In this document: positions 12,981-24,183 of the stretch, piece by piece | How the letters are laid out: the number at the start of each line of letters is the position of its first letter | Position numbering within the stretch: the first letter of the stretch is position 1 | NCBI GenBank assembly: GCA_030998225.1 | Contig: JAPYXD010000484.1 | Location: 3,844,001-3,908,000, forward strand | Source: Diplolepis rosae | Taxonomy: Eukaryota > Arthropoda > Insecta > Hymenoptera > Diplolepididae | DNA: 64,000 nt | Direction of reading: 5' to 3' | Notes under the pieces: model-generated | What the model saw: the letters and a program-made list of their open reading frames with translations, nothing else | Database searches by the model: none | What the model was told of the DNA's origin: nothing | Translations under genes and position numbers: made by a program

Positions 12981-13144
12981 TAGTGATAAAAATACACAAA
13001 TGTCAATTTTTCTGGAGCTGACAAGGTAGGTTGGAATAATAGGACGGGGCTTTCTAAGAAAAAAATGTTTAACATAAGGTGTGCTTAAAAAGTCTATCGC
13101 CCTTAAGCTTCTTATTTTACTCCACAAATATTATCACTATATAT

Positions 13145-13400
13145 TTTTGCATTCTCATCATAAATGAGAGGGTATTAGTTTTATGTGAAAAATGACTCGA
13201 AATTTTCATCAAATCTTTACGTTTTGAGACCCACCGAGTCACAAAAAACGGTTTTCACGAAAATTTTTGTCTGTCTGCAGTAGTAGTAGGACGTGTGCGG
13301 TGTAACTTTCGATAGAATTATCGGATTGAATTGAGCTTTGGCATACTTTATCGAAGCCGATAAAGTAAAGATAAGTTCATTAATAACAACATAAAAGTAT
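13145..13400 (+). repeat. Long dispersed repeat, partial copy 2
   Basis: The copy reads CATTCTCATCATAAATGAG, GTTTTGAGACCCACCGAGTC and CTGTCTGCAGTAGTAGTAGG, then ACGTGTGCGGTGTAAC and the AGCTTTGGCATACTTTATCG segment. It matches 8306-8540 and then diverges. The CTGTCTG tract found in copy 1 is partly replaced by TAG triplets. Confidence 0.7.
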
Positions 13401-13477
13401 ACACATATATAAACACCAGTTAGTCACAGCCAATCATATTATTTCATCACAAATACACTCAAAGATAGAACCATATA

Positions 13478-13489
13478 TATATATATATG
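13478..13489. repeat. Short AT microsatellite
   Basis: This is a run of AT dinucleotides just downstream of the repeat copy at 13145. It has no further significance that I can see. Confidence 0.6.
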
Positions 13490-14375
13490 AACCTAATACT
13501 TCACTTATATCTTACTTGTCCATATATCCCAACTTTGCTGAAAAGTTAAATAAAGTTTCTCAAACTATTTTTCTTCGTGTAGTTGTCATTAGACGATGGT
13601 AACGTTTACACACGTATTTGGGTAGATGTGCACATGTTGCCAGCGTCGTATGGTACCTAAGTTTTGCACATCCAGAAAATATTAAAATTGAACATTGCAG
13701 ACCGAGAACTTGCAGATAATCCATAGAATGTTAAGATTCATATTGCAGATGAATTGGAGCGATGAAAACGAAATCACCACCATAACCTAACATGTTTCAT
13801 GTACTTTTATAATTAGTAGTATCCACTTAGACCGTAGAAAGAGCGGACCTTTAATAATATAATCTTTTACCTGTTTCAGGGTTCAAAACTGGATGATTTC
13901 ATTTAAAAAACAAGAGTTTTTCTTGATTTGACCTTGATAAATGACACCTGAGAAATAAGTTATGAACTTTATTTTATACCTCCATCAAAGCCCAATAACT
14001 TTTTCCTAAAACATTTCTTGGTGCTTCAATTTGCTTACGAGATTATTCTGTATGTATCTGCACTATGTTGTATAAGAGATGGAAGAACGAACTTTGGGGT
14101 ACTCTATCTCAAAAAACTGCGTGTTGCAGGGCTTTAAGCCAATAGATATGTTTCTTCTACATGTTAAAATCTATCATTTATACAATTTTCAGAAAAATTA
14201 CCCGAAAGCTATTTCCTATAGGAATTTTGCGGGCTCTTTTCTAGTTTTTTTTTTTATAAGGGGAGATAAAGAATGCATTTACGCACGTTGTGTGGGACTT
14301 GGCCGAAGCAATTCCCACCCAACTCAAAACTCCCCTGCTTTCCCACCAGCCTATGACCCCGGAACTGCGTTAGCT

Positions 14376-15110
14376 TTAAACTTCTGGGTCATGTTCTATA
14401 GGTGCTCTATGCCGAACCTCGGCGCCCCCATCCACTGCTTGCTTGGCTTCATACGCGGCCTCACGAAGACTTCCTCTTCGAGGCTGCCTCCCGAAAAGCC
14501 GCGTAACGCATTGTCCCCGGGATATGGTCGTCCCGGGGCTTATCTTCTTTAGCGGAGCAAAGGTAGCACTGCTGTTTCCTTTAGCAGAACCGCACAGCGT
14601 GCCCCTCTTCGTCGCACCTCCAGCAACTTCTGCTTCAGCGGGCCCCCGGTAGTTCGCCGCCATGTGGCCAAAGCCAAGACAGCGGTAACATCGATTTACC
14701 TCCATCCTTTGGCGGACCCTACAGGAGACCCACTCCATTTTGATGTGGATCACCCTGAGTAATTTCGAGGCCCGCGCCTCCTCCAGAAGCACATACGCCT
14801 TCCTGTTTCCTCGGTATGGTCTCTTAGTTAGAAACACTTTGAGTTCTAACTCCGATGTATGATCAAAAAAGCCTCTTAAAGCATCTTTGCCATCCTCAGC
14901 TTCAATGCTGGGTTCTATGTCCGCGATCTCGACCTCGATCCTGGGGATGAGGTGGCGGACAGTCCCACTCACACCAATAACTCTTTCAAGGCGGTATGTA
15001 GTCGCCCTCTGCCTTCTTTGGAACATTTCAGTTCCATCAGCAGGTCCTTAGAGCGCGTCTCCCTAATTTCAAAGACAGTGACGCTTACTTTGTGCTTCTG
15101 CTTACTTTGT
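14376..15110 (-). pseudogene. R1-clade LINE ORF1 (gag-like) fragment
   Basis: Read on the - strand, a 216-codon frame (15026 to 14376) carries GVSGTVRHLIPRIEVEIADI, then a zinc knuckle CYRCLGFGHMAANYRG. This is the CX2CX4HX4C pattern of R1-type ORF1 proteins, but the last cysteine is replaced by Tyr. The second knuckle is reduced to GTLCGSAKG. Upstream, the protein continues in another frame (KVSVTVFEIRE, SKDLLMELKCS) to about 15110, so there is at least one frameshift near 15,000. The known role of such proteins is RNA binding during retrotransposition. No RT follows, so this is a dead fragment. Confidence 0.8.
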
Positions 15111-15235
15111 GGAGGCTTTATTTAAATGGACTTTTATTTAAATCATTTTTCTCCATGTTATTCCCACGATCAGCTAGGGAAGTATAATATATATTGTTAC
15201 TTCGGTTCCAACCCTCGAACATTGTCCGCGACTGC

Positions 15236-15415
15236 TTATTTAGTTTTATATCCGTATTCAGCAGTAACCCTCGGTACAGGAAAAGAGTATTTATTAATGA
15301 TCGAAGTTTTTGCCAATGACGTTAGAATTTGAACTTTTTCCTGTGAAGTTATGCCCGGTTTACTGAATTTTTGTTTTAATTCAATAACTGATTCTTGAGG
15401 AAAGTCTTGTTCGTC
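15236..15415 (-). CDS. Possible coding exon (59 codons) after a good splice acceptor
   Basis: On the - strand, TTTTTATTTTATAG|GAC places an acceptor just before 15415. A clean open frame follows: DEQDFPQESVIELKQKFSKP, then GITSQEKVQILTSLAKTS, ending at TAA (15238-15236). The composition is protein-like and unlike the surrounding AT-rich DNA. The EKVQILT core loosely recalls an uncharacterised insect protein family that I cannot name with confidence. The last part may be repeat-derived: 15255-15285 is nearly identical to 60876-60906, where it lies near another R1 gag fragment. It could be a host exon broken by a transposon or part of the transposon. Confidence 0.35.
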   Translation of the reverse strand, partial: DEQDFPQESVIELKQKFSKPGITSQEKVQILTSLAKTSIINKYSFPVPRVTAEYGYKTK

Positions 15416-15500
15416 CTATAAAATAAAAACTCATCAATCTTATAGTAAAATAATATTTTATTGTAAAATAATGAAAAAGAATATGGTTAAATATTCAATA

Positions 15501-15721
15501 GCAAGTAGTACCATCTTAAAGAGTACACCAGAATTATTAGGAAAACTTATGAGAAAGTCCCAAGATGATGATATAGTTTGCCAATTAAATTCTCGATTTT
15601 TACCATCTTTCTTGGTAAAGTTTACCAAGGCGATGACAAGATGTAATTTATTGTTTCCATTCATTGCTAACATTTCCTAATAATTCTGTTTTACTCTTAA
15701 AGATGGTACTACTTGCCATCA
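15501..15721. repeat. Fold-back repeat with AGTAGTACCATCTTAAAGAG arms
   Basis: Arms at about 15501-15545 and 15672-15721 are inverted copies (both contain AGTAGTACCATCTT and AATTATTAGGAAA in opposite orientation). The centre holds the palindrome CTTGGTAAAGTTTACCAAGG. It is another short non-coding fold-back element. Confidence 0.6.
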
Positions 15722-15943
15722 AGTTTTTCTCCGTATGCAATAAATGTATGTATTGATAGTAAATCCCCGAATCATAATGTAGCATTACAAGACGCGGTGT
15801 TGTAGATTTCAAATTCTGGTATTGGAAAATTGCCACACATGTGTTGCAATTGTACAACTTCTCGTAAAGCTTATATTATCGCATGTGTATCATAATTTTA
15901 ATACATGTAATGTAACGCTTGACGATGGCTCTGATAATTACTA

Positions 15944-16934
15944 CTCAAGCAGAAATCATGACACTCTGCCGACTCTGACGATCGGTTAAATGTTGGTCCA
16001 ATGTAGGAGATCGACTGTTGATTGCCGACGTTGGTACAATGTTGGGAAACAATTGGCCCAACCTCATTCCGACTGTGGGAAAAGTGATTTTCCGATAGTG
16101 GATGTATGAGGTCTAGCCAGTGTCTATTCAGCCCCGGTAGTCGACTGTAGAATACCAGCGTTTGTACAAAGTTGGATGGACAACAGGCCCAATCTTCTTC
16201 CAACTGTGGAAAAAGTAATTTTCCGACAGTAAATGTACAAGGTCCACCCAGTGTCTAATCGACTCTGATAATTAACACTGTAAAATACCAGTGTTTGTAC
16301 AAAGTTGATTCGACACTGGTAAACTCTAAAAAACGTCTATTGATAGTGAAATTACCTTCCTTTCAGAATGCATACATTGAAATTAAGCAGATTTCTTTTG
16401 TCTATCAACATAATCGTTTTACTGTTATTGTAGTATTGGCATTTCTAATATTTATATTAGATAGGTTATATCATACAATTTGTTTTCTTTTATCATCGAA
16501 ATTATATTTTTTTTTGTACGAGAAAGGATTTCATATCAAGACCAAAGGAAATACTTTGGCAGTAAAAGGTTAGCATTTGAAACAATAATCGTTTAACTGC
16601 TAAAGAATTTCCTCTCATGCCAATTTTGAATAGAAAATCTTTTAATAGTGAAGGGAATCGTTTGACAGTCAATAGTCTGTTTTTAAAGTGTAGTCTTCTT
16701 TAAAAAATGTCTTTAACCTTAAAACATGGATTTAATAATAAAAGTATATAACCAGTATTTTAGAAATTTTGACAGTCAGCGTTGAAAATATGTTGTTTAC
16801 CAGTATTGGTATAACGTTGGAAACCGGTGTTGTACCAACGCAGTAGATCGTTATCGTTCTATTGTCCGCCGACAGTCGGAAGTTGGTATCGAGCATTGGA
16901 TCGACGTTGGTCCGATTGTTAATTTCTGCTAGGG
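15944..16934. mobile_element. Fold-back element with AGCAGAAAT ends and CAACGTTGGTAC-type words
   Basis: The left end contains AGCAGAAATCATGAC and the right end reads AATTTCTGCTAGGG, the inverse of CCCTAGCAGAAATT. Both halves are built from variants of GTTGGTACAATGTTGG. A segment of about 125 bp is repeated in tandem at 16028-16150 and 16150-16290. A second fold-back (16326-16692) appears nested inside. No coding frame is present. Confidence 0.6.
16326..16692. mobile_element. Nested fold-back with CTATTGAYWGTSAAA arms
   Basis: The left arm AAAAAACGTCTATTGATAGT is inverted at the right as GACAGTCAATAGTCTG followed by TTTTTAAA. Inner variants of ATCGTTTAACTGCTAAAG and CAGTAAAAGG are scattered between. 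The element interrupts the CAACGTTGG element, so it is younger. Confidence 0.45.
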
Positions 16935-18142
16935 ATTCTTAACAAGTGTAGTGAATTCCCAAAATTTATAACAGTAAAGGTTATGTACCATTTATGTACA
17001 ATGTGCATCCAGGATGTTAGAAACTAAAATCTAGATTGTACATAAGTATATTTAACCTTGATATCTTACATAACCAACTCTTGGTTGAGCTACTAAGATA
17101 TTATTCAGTAGTATCTATTTCGTTCAGTGTAGCAAATGAAAATTTTCAAGGTGCTAGACATGTAAAATTAAATTTTTCTTTTAGGAGTTTAATGTATCCT
17201 AACAACTTCATTTTCATATCGATGGATATCCTTTGAAGATAAGGGAGGTGATATAAATGCGTAGTTAATGGATCGTAACAAGGTGACATCGCTCGAAAAC
17301 TGATTTAAATCAAGGGAGATTCGCGCATGTGCCGCAGGGTATTCTAAACGTTCCCTATATTGTGGGGTGAGTTCAGATCCACGTGGAGCAGAACTGAGAT
17401 CTGTCAGTCGCGTTAGCGAACCCGTGGCGTATCATCTCCTTTCCGTATTTCAATTTCCAAACTTTTATCTTCCGAAAATAATCTTCGAAAATCCATGTGT
17501 AATTTCGCAATTAATTATTTCAAAAACTGTCATCAAGCTGTCATTTAAATTTCATCTCCATTGAGACTCAGTGCAATATAATTACTTCATGTGTTAAAAG
17601 GGAAACAATAAAGAAACTGAAATAGTTGTGTTTATTAATAATAATCTGATGGAAAAATTTTAGTTTTTGTTATTGTTAAAGTATTATTATTAATCATATT
17701 CAATAGAGAAAATAAAATGAAAATAAACACATAAATAAAGTAAATTATTACGTTTTAAAGAGTGAAAATGCGAAATATGTGTTGAAGAGAATTTCCTTGA
17801 ATAAGAGAAAATAATCATGAGGTGAGTTTTACGTAATTTACACATTAGACGTTTGGAAATAAACTTTAACTAGTTGACAATCTATTCATGTAAAATATTT
17901 GCACAAGTACAATATTTCAGGATAAAGAAGTATGTAAATATATTCCTTGACAAAAGACCAATTTCAATAAATGTAAAAAGGTATAAATAGAAGATTTTTG
18001 AATAAAATAATATTCTCATCTAGAAAGTACATGAACATTTAGCGAATAATGAATCAATCTAATAAATAATGAAATTCAAAATCATATTAATCTACTCACC
18101 ATTCATGGACAATCAAAGTTTGGCCATTTAGCATACAAAAGA
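16935..18142. other. Intergenic DNA with no recognisable feature
   Basis: Bases 17220-17430 are less AT-rich than the rest and contain no motif that I recognise. The remainder is AT-rich with frequent stops in all frames. Confidence 0.5.
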
Positions 18143-18146
18143 TTAA

Positions 18147-18739
18147 GATAATTGATCCACGAAAATTAGACCTCAGGCAAAAATAGATAATTTTACATTC
18201 AAGAATAGCAATATTATTATTGAAGGGCTATTTTGGGAGAAAAAAGTTTAATTTCCTTGAAAAAAATTTGAAATACAGAAAAATAATTTTATTAATAAAT
18301 TTTATTTTTGCCCCAACTTTTTTTCTTATCGCTTCTTACCAAATTTTAAAAAATTATGCGATTTTAGTAAATTACAAATCACTTTTTCAAGAAAAAGATT
18401 TCCTATAATTTAACCATTTCCAATTTTTCGAAAATGAATAAATTATTACCAAATTCAGCAATTTATTTATAAAAATTTCATTTTGGAAAATGCTTTTTAA
18501 TGGTTTCAGCCATTAAAGAATTTATTTTTAAAAATCAGAAACGGTGAAGTCGTGGGAAATGTTTTCTCTGAAGAAATGATTCATGATTTATTAGAATCGC
18601 ATAATTTTTTAAAATTTGGTAAGAAGCGATAAGAAAAAAAGTTGGGTCAAAAATAAAATTTATTAATAATATTGCTATTCTTGAAAGAAAAATTATCTAT
18701 TTTTGCCTGAGATCTAATTTTCGTGGATGAAAACTACCT
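18147..18739. mobile_element. TTAA-flanked MITE, diverged copy (593 bp)
   Basis: TTAA at 18143-18146 and 18740-18743 flank inverted arms that share CCACGAAAATTAGACCTCAG (left) and its complement (right, with one change). The right end retains an AGGTAGT-like terminus when read inward. The arm sequence is the same as in the cleaner element at 34183-34527. TTAA target choice is characteristic of piggyBac-type mobilisation. There is no transposase frame. Confidence 0.65.
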
Positions 18740-18743
18740 TTAA

Positions 18744-19614
18744 TCTTGAATTCTATGGGGAATGATTTAATAGCTCTTAGTAACTTAGCGCGAAATATAC
18801 ATAAAAAAAACCAAAGTTGTAATTAGTACTAATTTTTGGAGTCTGATCGTCTAATGGAGCTGAAACAAGAAGGAATCTCGGTGGTGTGGAATTCAGTTTC
18901 TTGCGGAAAAGTATTAAAAGGAACCAGAATCTTACTACCAACAGCACTAATTCTGTCGATAAATATCTGAAGAAAAAAAACGATTTTCAAAAAAGCTTTT
19001 AATCATATTTTCCTTATTGATAAACGGAGGTTTATTGTTTACAAATAAGATTGCATTCTTTAAATTAATAATTTGTTACTTCTGCAATTACATGGAAAAT
19101 ATTAGTTCAATAAAATTTATGGAACTGTTCAAGAGTTGGGGATATACAACCAGAGTTTTGGAAAATTTATAAAATTTTTCAGAATAAAAAATATAAAATG
19201 TATTTTGTAGAGTTTACAATTTTAACATTTAAATTTATTAATCATTCAAAACAATTTTTTGAATTTTCTAACATAGATTTTATACATCCGTAATCGCCAT
19301 ATTCAGCATATTTCGAATTATTGTTTTCAATCAGCTAATTGCAAAATTTGAAGGAAAAAAAATTAAAAAATTGTTAATCCCTTCGAATGACCATTCAATA
19401 AAGGACTCTTGTTGACTTGGGTCAGATCTGTTGCAAATCCAGTTCAGTTAGGGCCTAGCAGGAGTTTTTCAACAACTGCTCTAAAAGAACCATTTTTATA
19501 TGAAAAGTTTTAAAGGAACCACTTTTAATTTGAGTCACAACAGAATAAAACTTCTAGTATTTCCTGTGAACATAATTATAACTTCTGTTGTTGTATTCTT
19601 CATGTATAGCGAAT
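18744..19614. other. AT-rich intergenic DNA, nothing recognised
   Basis: No open frame or repeat structure in this stretch could be supported. Confidence 0.5.
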
Positions 19615-19930
19615 CTTACATTTTTTACATTTTCATCATAGATGAGAAGGTATTAGTTTTATGTGAAAAATAACTTTCGAAGTTTTCATTCAATCTTTAC
19701 GTTTTGAGACCCCCTGAGTCAATATCTAAATTCCATTTTCTAGTTGAATTATACGAAATACAAAAAAAAGTTATGATACAAAATTGTTTACTACATAAAT
19801 ATCTACAAATTTGAATCGCGACATTTTTTCATGAGATGTATATTTTTCATTTTAAAAACACTATTGGAAATCAAGAATTGCATTTTTTAACCAAAATATG
19901 TGTACGCAAAAAACTGTGCAGCTGGTACAA
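19615..19930 (+). repeat. Long dispersed repeat, internally deleted copy 3
   Basis: The copy begins ACATTTTCATCATAGATGAG and runs to GAGACCCCCTGAGTC. It then jumps to the interior ATTCCATTTTCTAGTTGAAT found near 8740 in copy 1. The intervening GTCTG tract and GTGTGCGG segment are missing. Confidence 0.65.
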
Positions 19931-20220
19931 AGAAACATACCGCTGTTCCAGCTATATTATTAACCATCCCAATCATAAATATGGCTGATATAATCTAAAA
20001 AAACTAATAGCTAAGCTCCACATTTTTTCTGTGTGAGATATGAAATTATTGGACAAAACATAAGTTTTACTTGAAAAATGGAGAAAAATGTGAGAGTGAG
20101 GTTTTTGAGTAAAAATTTTATCTCTTTATCTAAAGAATGTCATTTTTATCCAAAACCCTTACTCCATCAACATTGAAAAATGGAGTTTTTTCATTTTTTA
20201 AATGAAATTTTTCATTATTA

Positions 20221-20375
20221 AAAAAAACTGCGCTCCATATAAAAAAATAACCAGATTCAATTTTGCAGATCTTTTTTAGTCAAATAATCAACGGATCAAA
20301 AAATAAAACTGCGCTCCATATAAAAAAAAATAACCATATTCAATTTTGCAGATCCTTTTTAGTCAAATAATTTCA
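20221..20375 (+). repeat. Direct tandem duplication of about 80 bp
   Basis: Two copies of a segment containing CTGCGCTCCATATAAAAAAA, TTCAATTTTGCAGATC and TTTTTAGTCAAATAAT lie head to tail, separated by a few bases. Confidence 0.8.
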
Positions 20376-20404
20376 ATTAAAAGCTTTTCTCGTATGTCGC
20401 ATCA

Positions 20405-21700
20405 CGGAAAAAAGTAAACATTGGTGACCATTGTCCGGGCATTGCTGACAGATTCCCAGATGGAAAATAAAAACGATTCTTCGGTCTACAATATCCGGAC
20501 ATCGATTATCAATGTCCCGCGCATTGCGACGCAATGTTCAGGACATTTGGCGTCTGAGCATTGTCCAGAGATGTCCGGAGAACAGCTTGCGATATCTACG
20601 CATTTTTTAATAACGTGCGATACATTGTTCGCCACTTGACTAGGCACGATTCTTCGATATTTCGTGCATTGGTGATTGATGGCCGGGTATCGGTAAAAGA
20701 TGCGTACAGCGTTACTCATCGATGTAGGTTATGATGACATCAGTTAACTTATTAACCTCTTAGCTGCTGGTGTGGTCGATATATCGACCACACAAGAGGC
20801 ACCAAATATTTAATGTTTTTAGGCAAAATTTGATGTTTTGAACATCAAACATTTCATCTTTTTTTCATTTTTTGCGCATCAAACTACGTACGAAAACCTT
20901 CTCAAAACTCGGCTTATACTAGAAATGAAATTTGACCTTGAAATAGAGATTTTCAAGGTCAAGAGTGTCTGCGGGAATTTTTTTACTATTTTTTTCATAT
21001 TCAGCGCGTGAAATTATATAGAAATACCCTCTCAAACCTTCATGACAAATGAGAAAAAAATTTTACATTGCACTTTATGTTGCCCGCGGGGGTGGTCGAT
21101 ATATCGATCAGCAGTCAGGTCGGGGACTCTACCTGAGATGACCTGAGATATCCAGTGATTTTATGTATAAATTTTGCATTTTATAAGAGGTCGATTTGTA
21201 CTGAAATTTCCCTGCAGCTAAAACGTTTAATGATTCAAACCTATCGAATAAGAGATAAGAAATTCAACGGATCAAAAAATAATAGTCATATAAATTATAA
21301 TATAAAATTCATTGAAAATTCGAAATTCATAACTATTAATTTCATAAAAATTTTCATAAAAAGTTATTCCAAGCGTCTTTATAGCAGTATATATTAAATT
21401 TTGCATAATTTTCTTGTCGTTTTTTATTACGCAGCATCAACTAAATTTTATATTTACAAGGAAAATTGTTTTAAAATCAATAGCATCGATACTGTTTTAT
21501 TTTGGCGCATCTTACTTCGTCGCGTCATTGACATCAGTAAGTAACACTGTGCACATCTTTTACCAATGTCCGGACATCACTCACCAATTTATAGCGCATC
21601 GTTCATCAATGCACGAAATATCAAAGAATCGTGCCTAGTCAAGTTTTTTAAGATTTTAGTTTTCATCTGGACATCTGTCAGCATAGTTTAGATGAAAAAA
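20405..21700. mobile_element. Fold-back element with iterated TGTCCGGACAT-type words
   Basis: The left arm near 20442 (GCTGACAGATTCCCAGATGG) is inverted near 21660-21685. A second pair of arms, 20637-20745 and 21525-21643, share CTAGGCACGATTCTT and ATATTTCGTGCATTG in opposite orientation. The arms are studded with ATTGTCC, TGTCCGGACATC and GATGTCCGGAG words. A different element sits in the middle (20756 to about 21125). There is no coding capacity. Confidence 0.6.
20756..21125. mobile_element. Probable piggyBac-like MITE with GGTCGATATATCGACC termini
   Basis: TTAA at 20752-20755 is followed by CCTCTTAGCTGCTGGTG and a 22-bp perfect palindrome (20771-20792, core GGTCGATATATCGACC). The other end (21091-21115) has GGTGGTCGATATATCGATCA and then GCAGTCAGG, an inverted and decayed version of the left end. 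The right TTAA is not visible, so the boundary is approximate. It is inserted inside the TGTCCGGACAT fold-back. Confidence 0.45.
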
Positions 21701-21719
21701 GGACTTGATTTTGTAATAT

Positions 21720-22519
21720 TTTCTGAATGCCTTAGATTTGTTAATCTATGCCGGATCAAAAAATGTTATAAAGATAATTAGTAGATCTCTTCGAGTACTT
21801 TTAGGGTAAAAAATGGAATATCGTCCATTTTTGTAAAATAGTTTTCGAGATTTTTGAATTTGATCTATTTTTTAAACATTTTTGTCGAATAAACCTGGCA
21901 AATGGCAAATGAACTCGTCGTTTCTTTTTAGGTCCTGATCAAGCGTAGCAAATCGCACTTTAATCTGATCATTCCTTTGAAAGTTATCGTGTCTACATAC
22001 GACGACAACGACAGACAGGCAGGATTGAAAATACCCTTTTATTTCAGGGAGCATGGAACGTACACATTAATTAGAAAAAGGGGATGTCAAATTTTACACA
22101 AATATCAGTAACTTTTTATTTGTGATTAAAATGTAATATAAAATAAAAACAAAAACTTCCATTTTGTTAAAAAATGACGTAAGGCACTCAAAAAAGGCGG
22201 AACACCAATATTTTTCACCTTATATAGTTAAAAATTATACACAGTTCCTTTCGCTATCACTTATCGTTTTCAAATAAAATTGAATTTTTCATCTCTAAAA
22301 CTAAGAATTCAAGATTCAGGTAGATAAAACGGTAAAATAAAATATTAATTAAAAGATTTGTAAGTTTTTGCTTTCTGAACATCAAGAATGCAAGCTGGAA
22401 TGGATATGAAATGAAAATGTGTCCACTTTCCCATTTTCTGCATAAATTTGATTTTCTAAAGTTTCCAATATTGTTATTTTGTTAATTTTAGGATGAAAGA
22501 ATGCTGCAGAAATAACTTG
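21720..22519. other. AT-rich intergenic DNA, nothing recognised
   Basis: No domain, splice pair or repeat structure could be supported here. Confidence 0.5.
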
Positions 22520-23458
22520 TACCCTATTGAAAATTCCTGTATAGGATGCTTCAGAGGTTCCTTACTTGGGGTCATGTATGAGAATAATCAGGATCCTGTT
22601 CAGGATCCTTGAATAGGTTCTTGAAAGGATCCGAGGAGGCGCCTATGAAGGAAGCTGTACAGGTTCCTGTGTAACATAAAAACGGTTAGCGCAGGATCCT
22701 TTATAGGACCCTCTAAGATGAGGGTACAGTATAAATGGAAGGTTCCTTAATAGGATCCTTTGTGACGTTAGATGAACAATTTAATACTGTAAATGATTCT
22801 GTACAGGTTCTTATGTGTGTTCCTTTACGTGTTCCTACACAGTAAAATGAAGGAAAATATTTCTGTATGCAGGATCCCATAGAGGGGAACTTTAAAGAAT
22901 ACTGACTGATTTTGAACCACGAAATTATTCCTCTATAGGTTCTCGTAGAGGAACCTGCAAAAGATCTCACTCGGGTTCCTGAATACAAACGCTTCCTGTA
23001 CAAGTTCTCAAACAAGAACCTCTAAAGGATCCTGACTAATTTCATACCTTACAATTGAACGGTTGACTGCAATAATGGTACTCTAGCATGTTCAGAAGTC
23101 ACTTCTATTGCATTTGTTTTGTACATGACTTGATGAGAAAAAAATAAAAATATATGTTACATATACAGGGTGAGGCACATAAGGTGTTACAGAGTGATAG
23201 CACTCAAACTATTGATCATATCCAGAAATGTTTCAGATAAAAGTTTCAGTGCTCGAGAAGGCCGTCATACTGAACCACCCTATTTTTTTATCGGTGGAGG
23301 CGCTGAAGCTACGTTAAGGTCACCTCCAGTTTTTTTAATGGAACCATGTATTTTTTTCGATGACATACCGGAATAATCACTTTCAAAGGATCCACTAACC
23401 TTGGTTTGGGTCTACCTACAGAAGATGCTCGAAATGATGATCCTTGACTTGTAAGCAC

Positions 23459-23852
23459 ACGGAGATAAACGGAGGGTCGAAGTTAGAGGTTCAAAATTTT
23501 GAGAGTCAGACCGTCTCTCTAGATTATCAAATAGTCCTTCCATAATTTTATGGACATAATCAAGGAGACTCTCGATTTATGATCAGCTTGATTACCACAG
23601 AGAAACAGTCACACTATCAAGATAATCAAATCGATCCTCTGGGATGATCAAGTTGAATATCTTGTTTGAAATTTTCATTTCGACCCTCAAGTATGATCAA
23701 ATCGACCTTCTACAATCATCAAATCGATTATTTTTTTCTGACCCTCTACAGATGATCAGTTTGATTATCTAGAAGGCTGTCCTATAGTCGATCATCATAT
23801 TTGTTTGACCTGACCCTCTAGATATTCAGGCTGACCCTCCATTTTTCTCCGT
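23459..23852. mobile_element. Fold-back with ACGGAGA ends and iterated GATCATC/AGGGTC words
   Basis: The ends ACGGAGATAAACGGAGGGTC and GACCCTCC...TCTCCGT are inverted. They are flanked on both sides by GCAC (23455-23458 and 23853-23856), a likely 4-bp target duplication. The interior repeats GATCA-, GATTATC- and GACCCTCTA-type words in both orientations. A related terminus (CTGACTCTCTGACATTGACC, CTCCATTTTTATTAG) is at 45455-45500, and related words fill 27100-27420. It lies inside the mariner copy, making it the youngest layer of this nest. Confidence 0.65.
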
Positions 23853-23889
23853 GCACTTGTTAATTCGCTGATGAAAAGACCGTCTAACT

Positions 23890-24183
23890 TCAGCCAACAT
23901 TTGTGGTGTAATTTCGGTACATGCTCGGCGTATTCTTTCTTCCATGTCGCCAGGCGTGGTAAGTGCTACGCATTACGCATTCTTTAACAAAACCCCATAA
24001 AAAATAATGTGGTGATGTTAGATCTGGCGAACGAGGTGGACAAGCTACAGGGCCGCCTCGTCCTATCCACTTTTCGTTAAGAATCTCATTCACCACTTGT
24101 CTTGAACACAGAGCATAATGGGATGGTGCACCGTCGTGTTGCATCCACATGTTCCTGCGAACATGCAAGGGTACGTTTTCCAT
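23890..24183 (-). pseudogene. Transposase fragment (DDE_3-type catalytic part)
   Basis: The reverse frame reads NMWMQHDGAPSHYALCSRQV, then GGPVACPPRSPDLTSPHYFL and WGFVKECV. The HDGAPSH and PPRSPDLT-YFLWG blocks are the second and third catalytic regions of insect Tc1/mariner-type transposases. The usual D before YFLWG is replaced by H (SPHYFLWG), and the frame ends soon after, so the enzyme is inactive. The 97-codon frame is well below the roughly 340 residues of the family. Confidence 0.85.
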
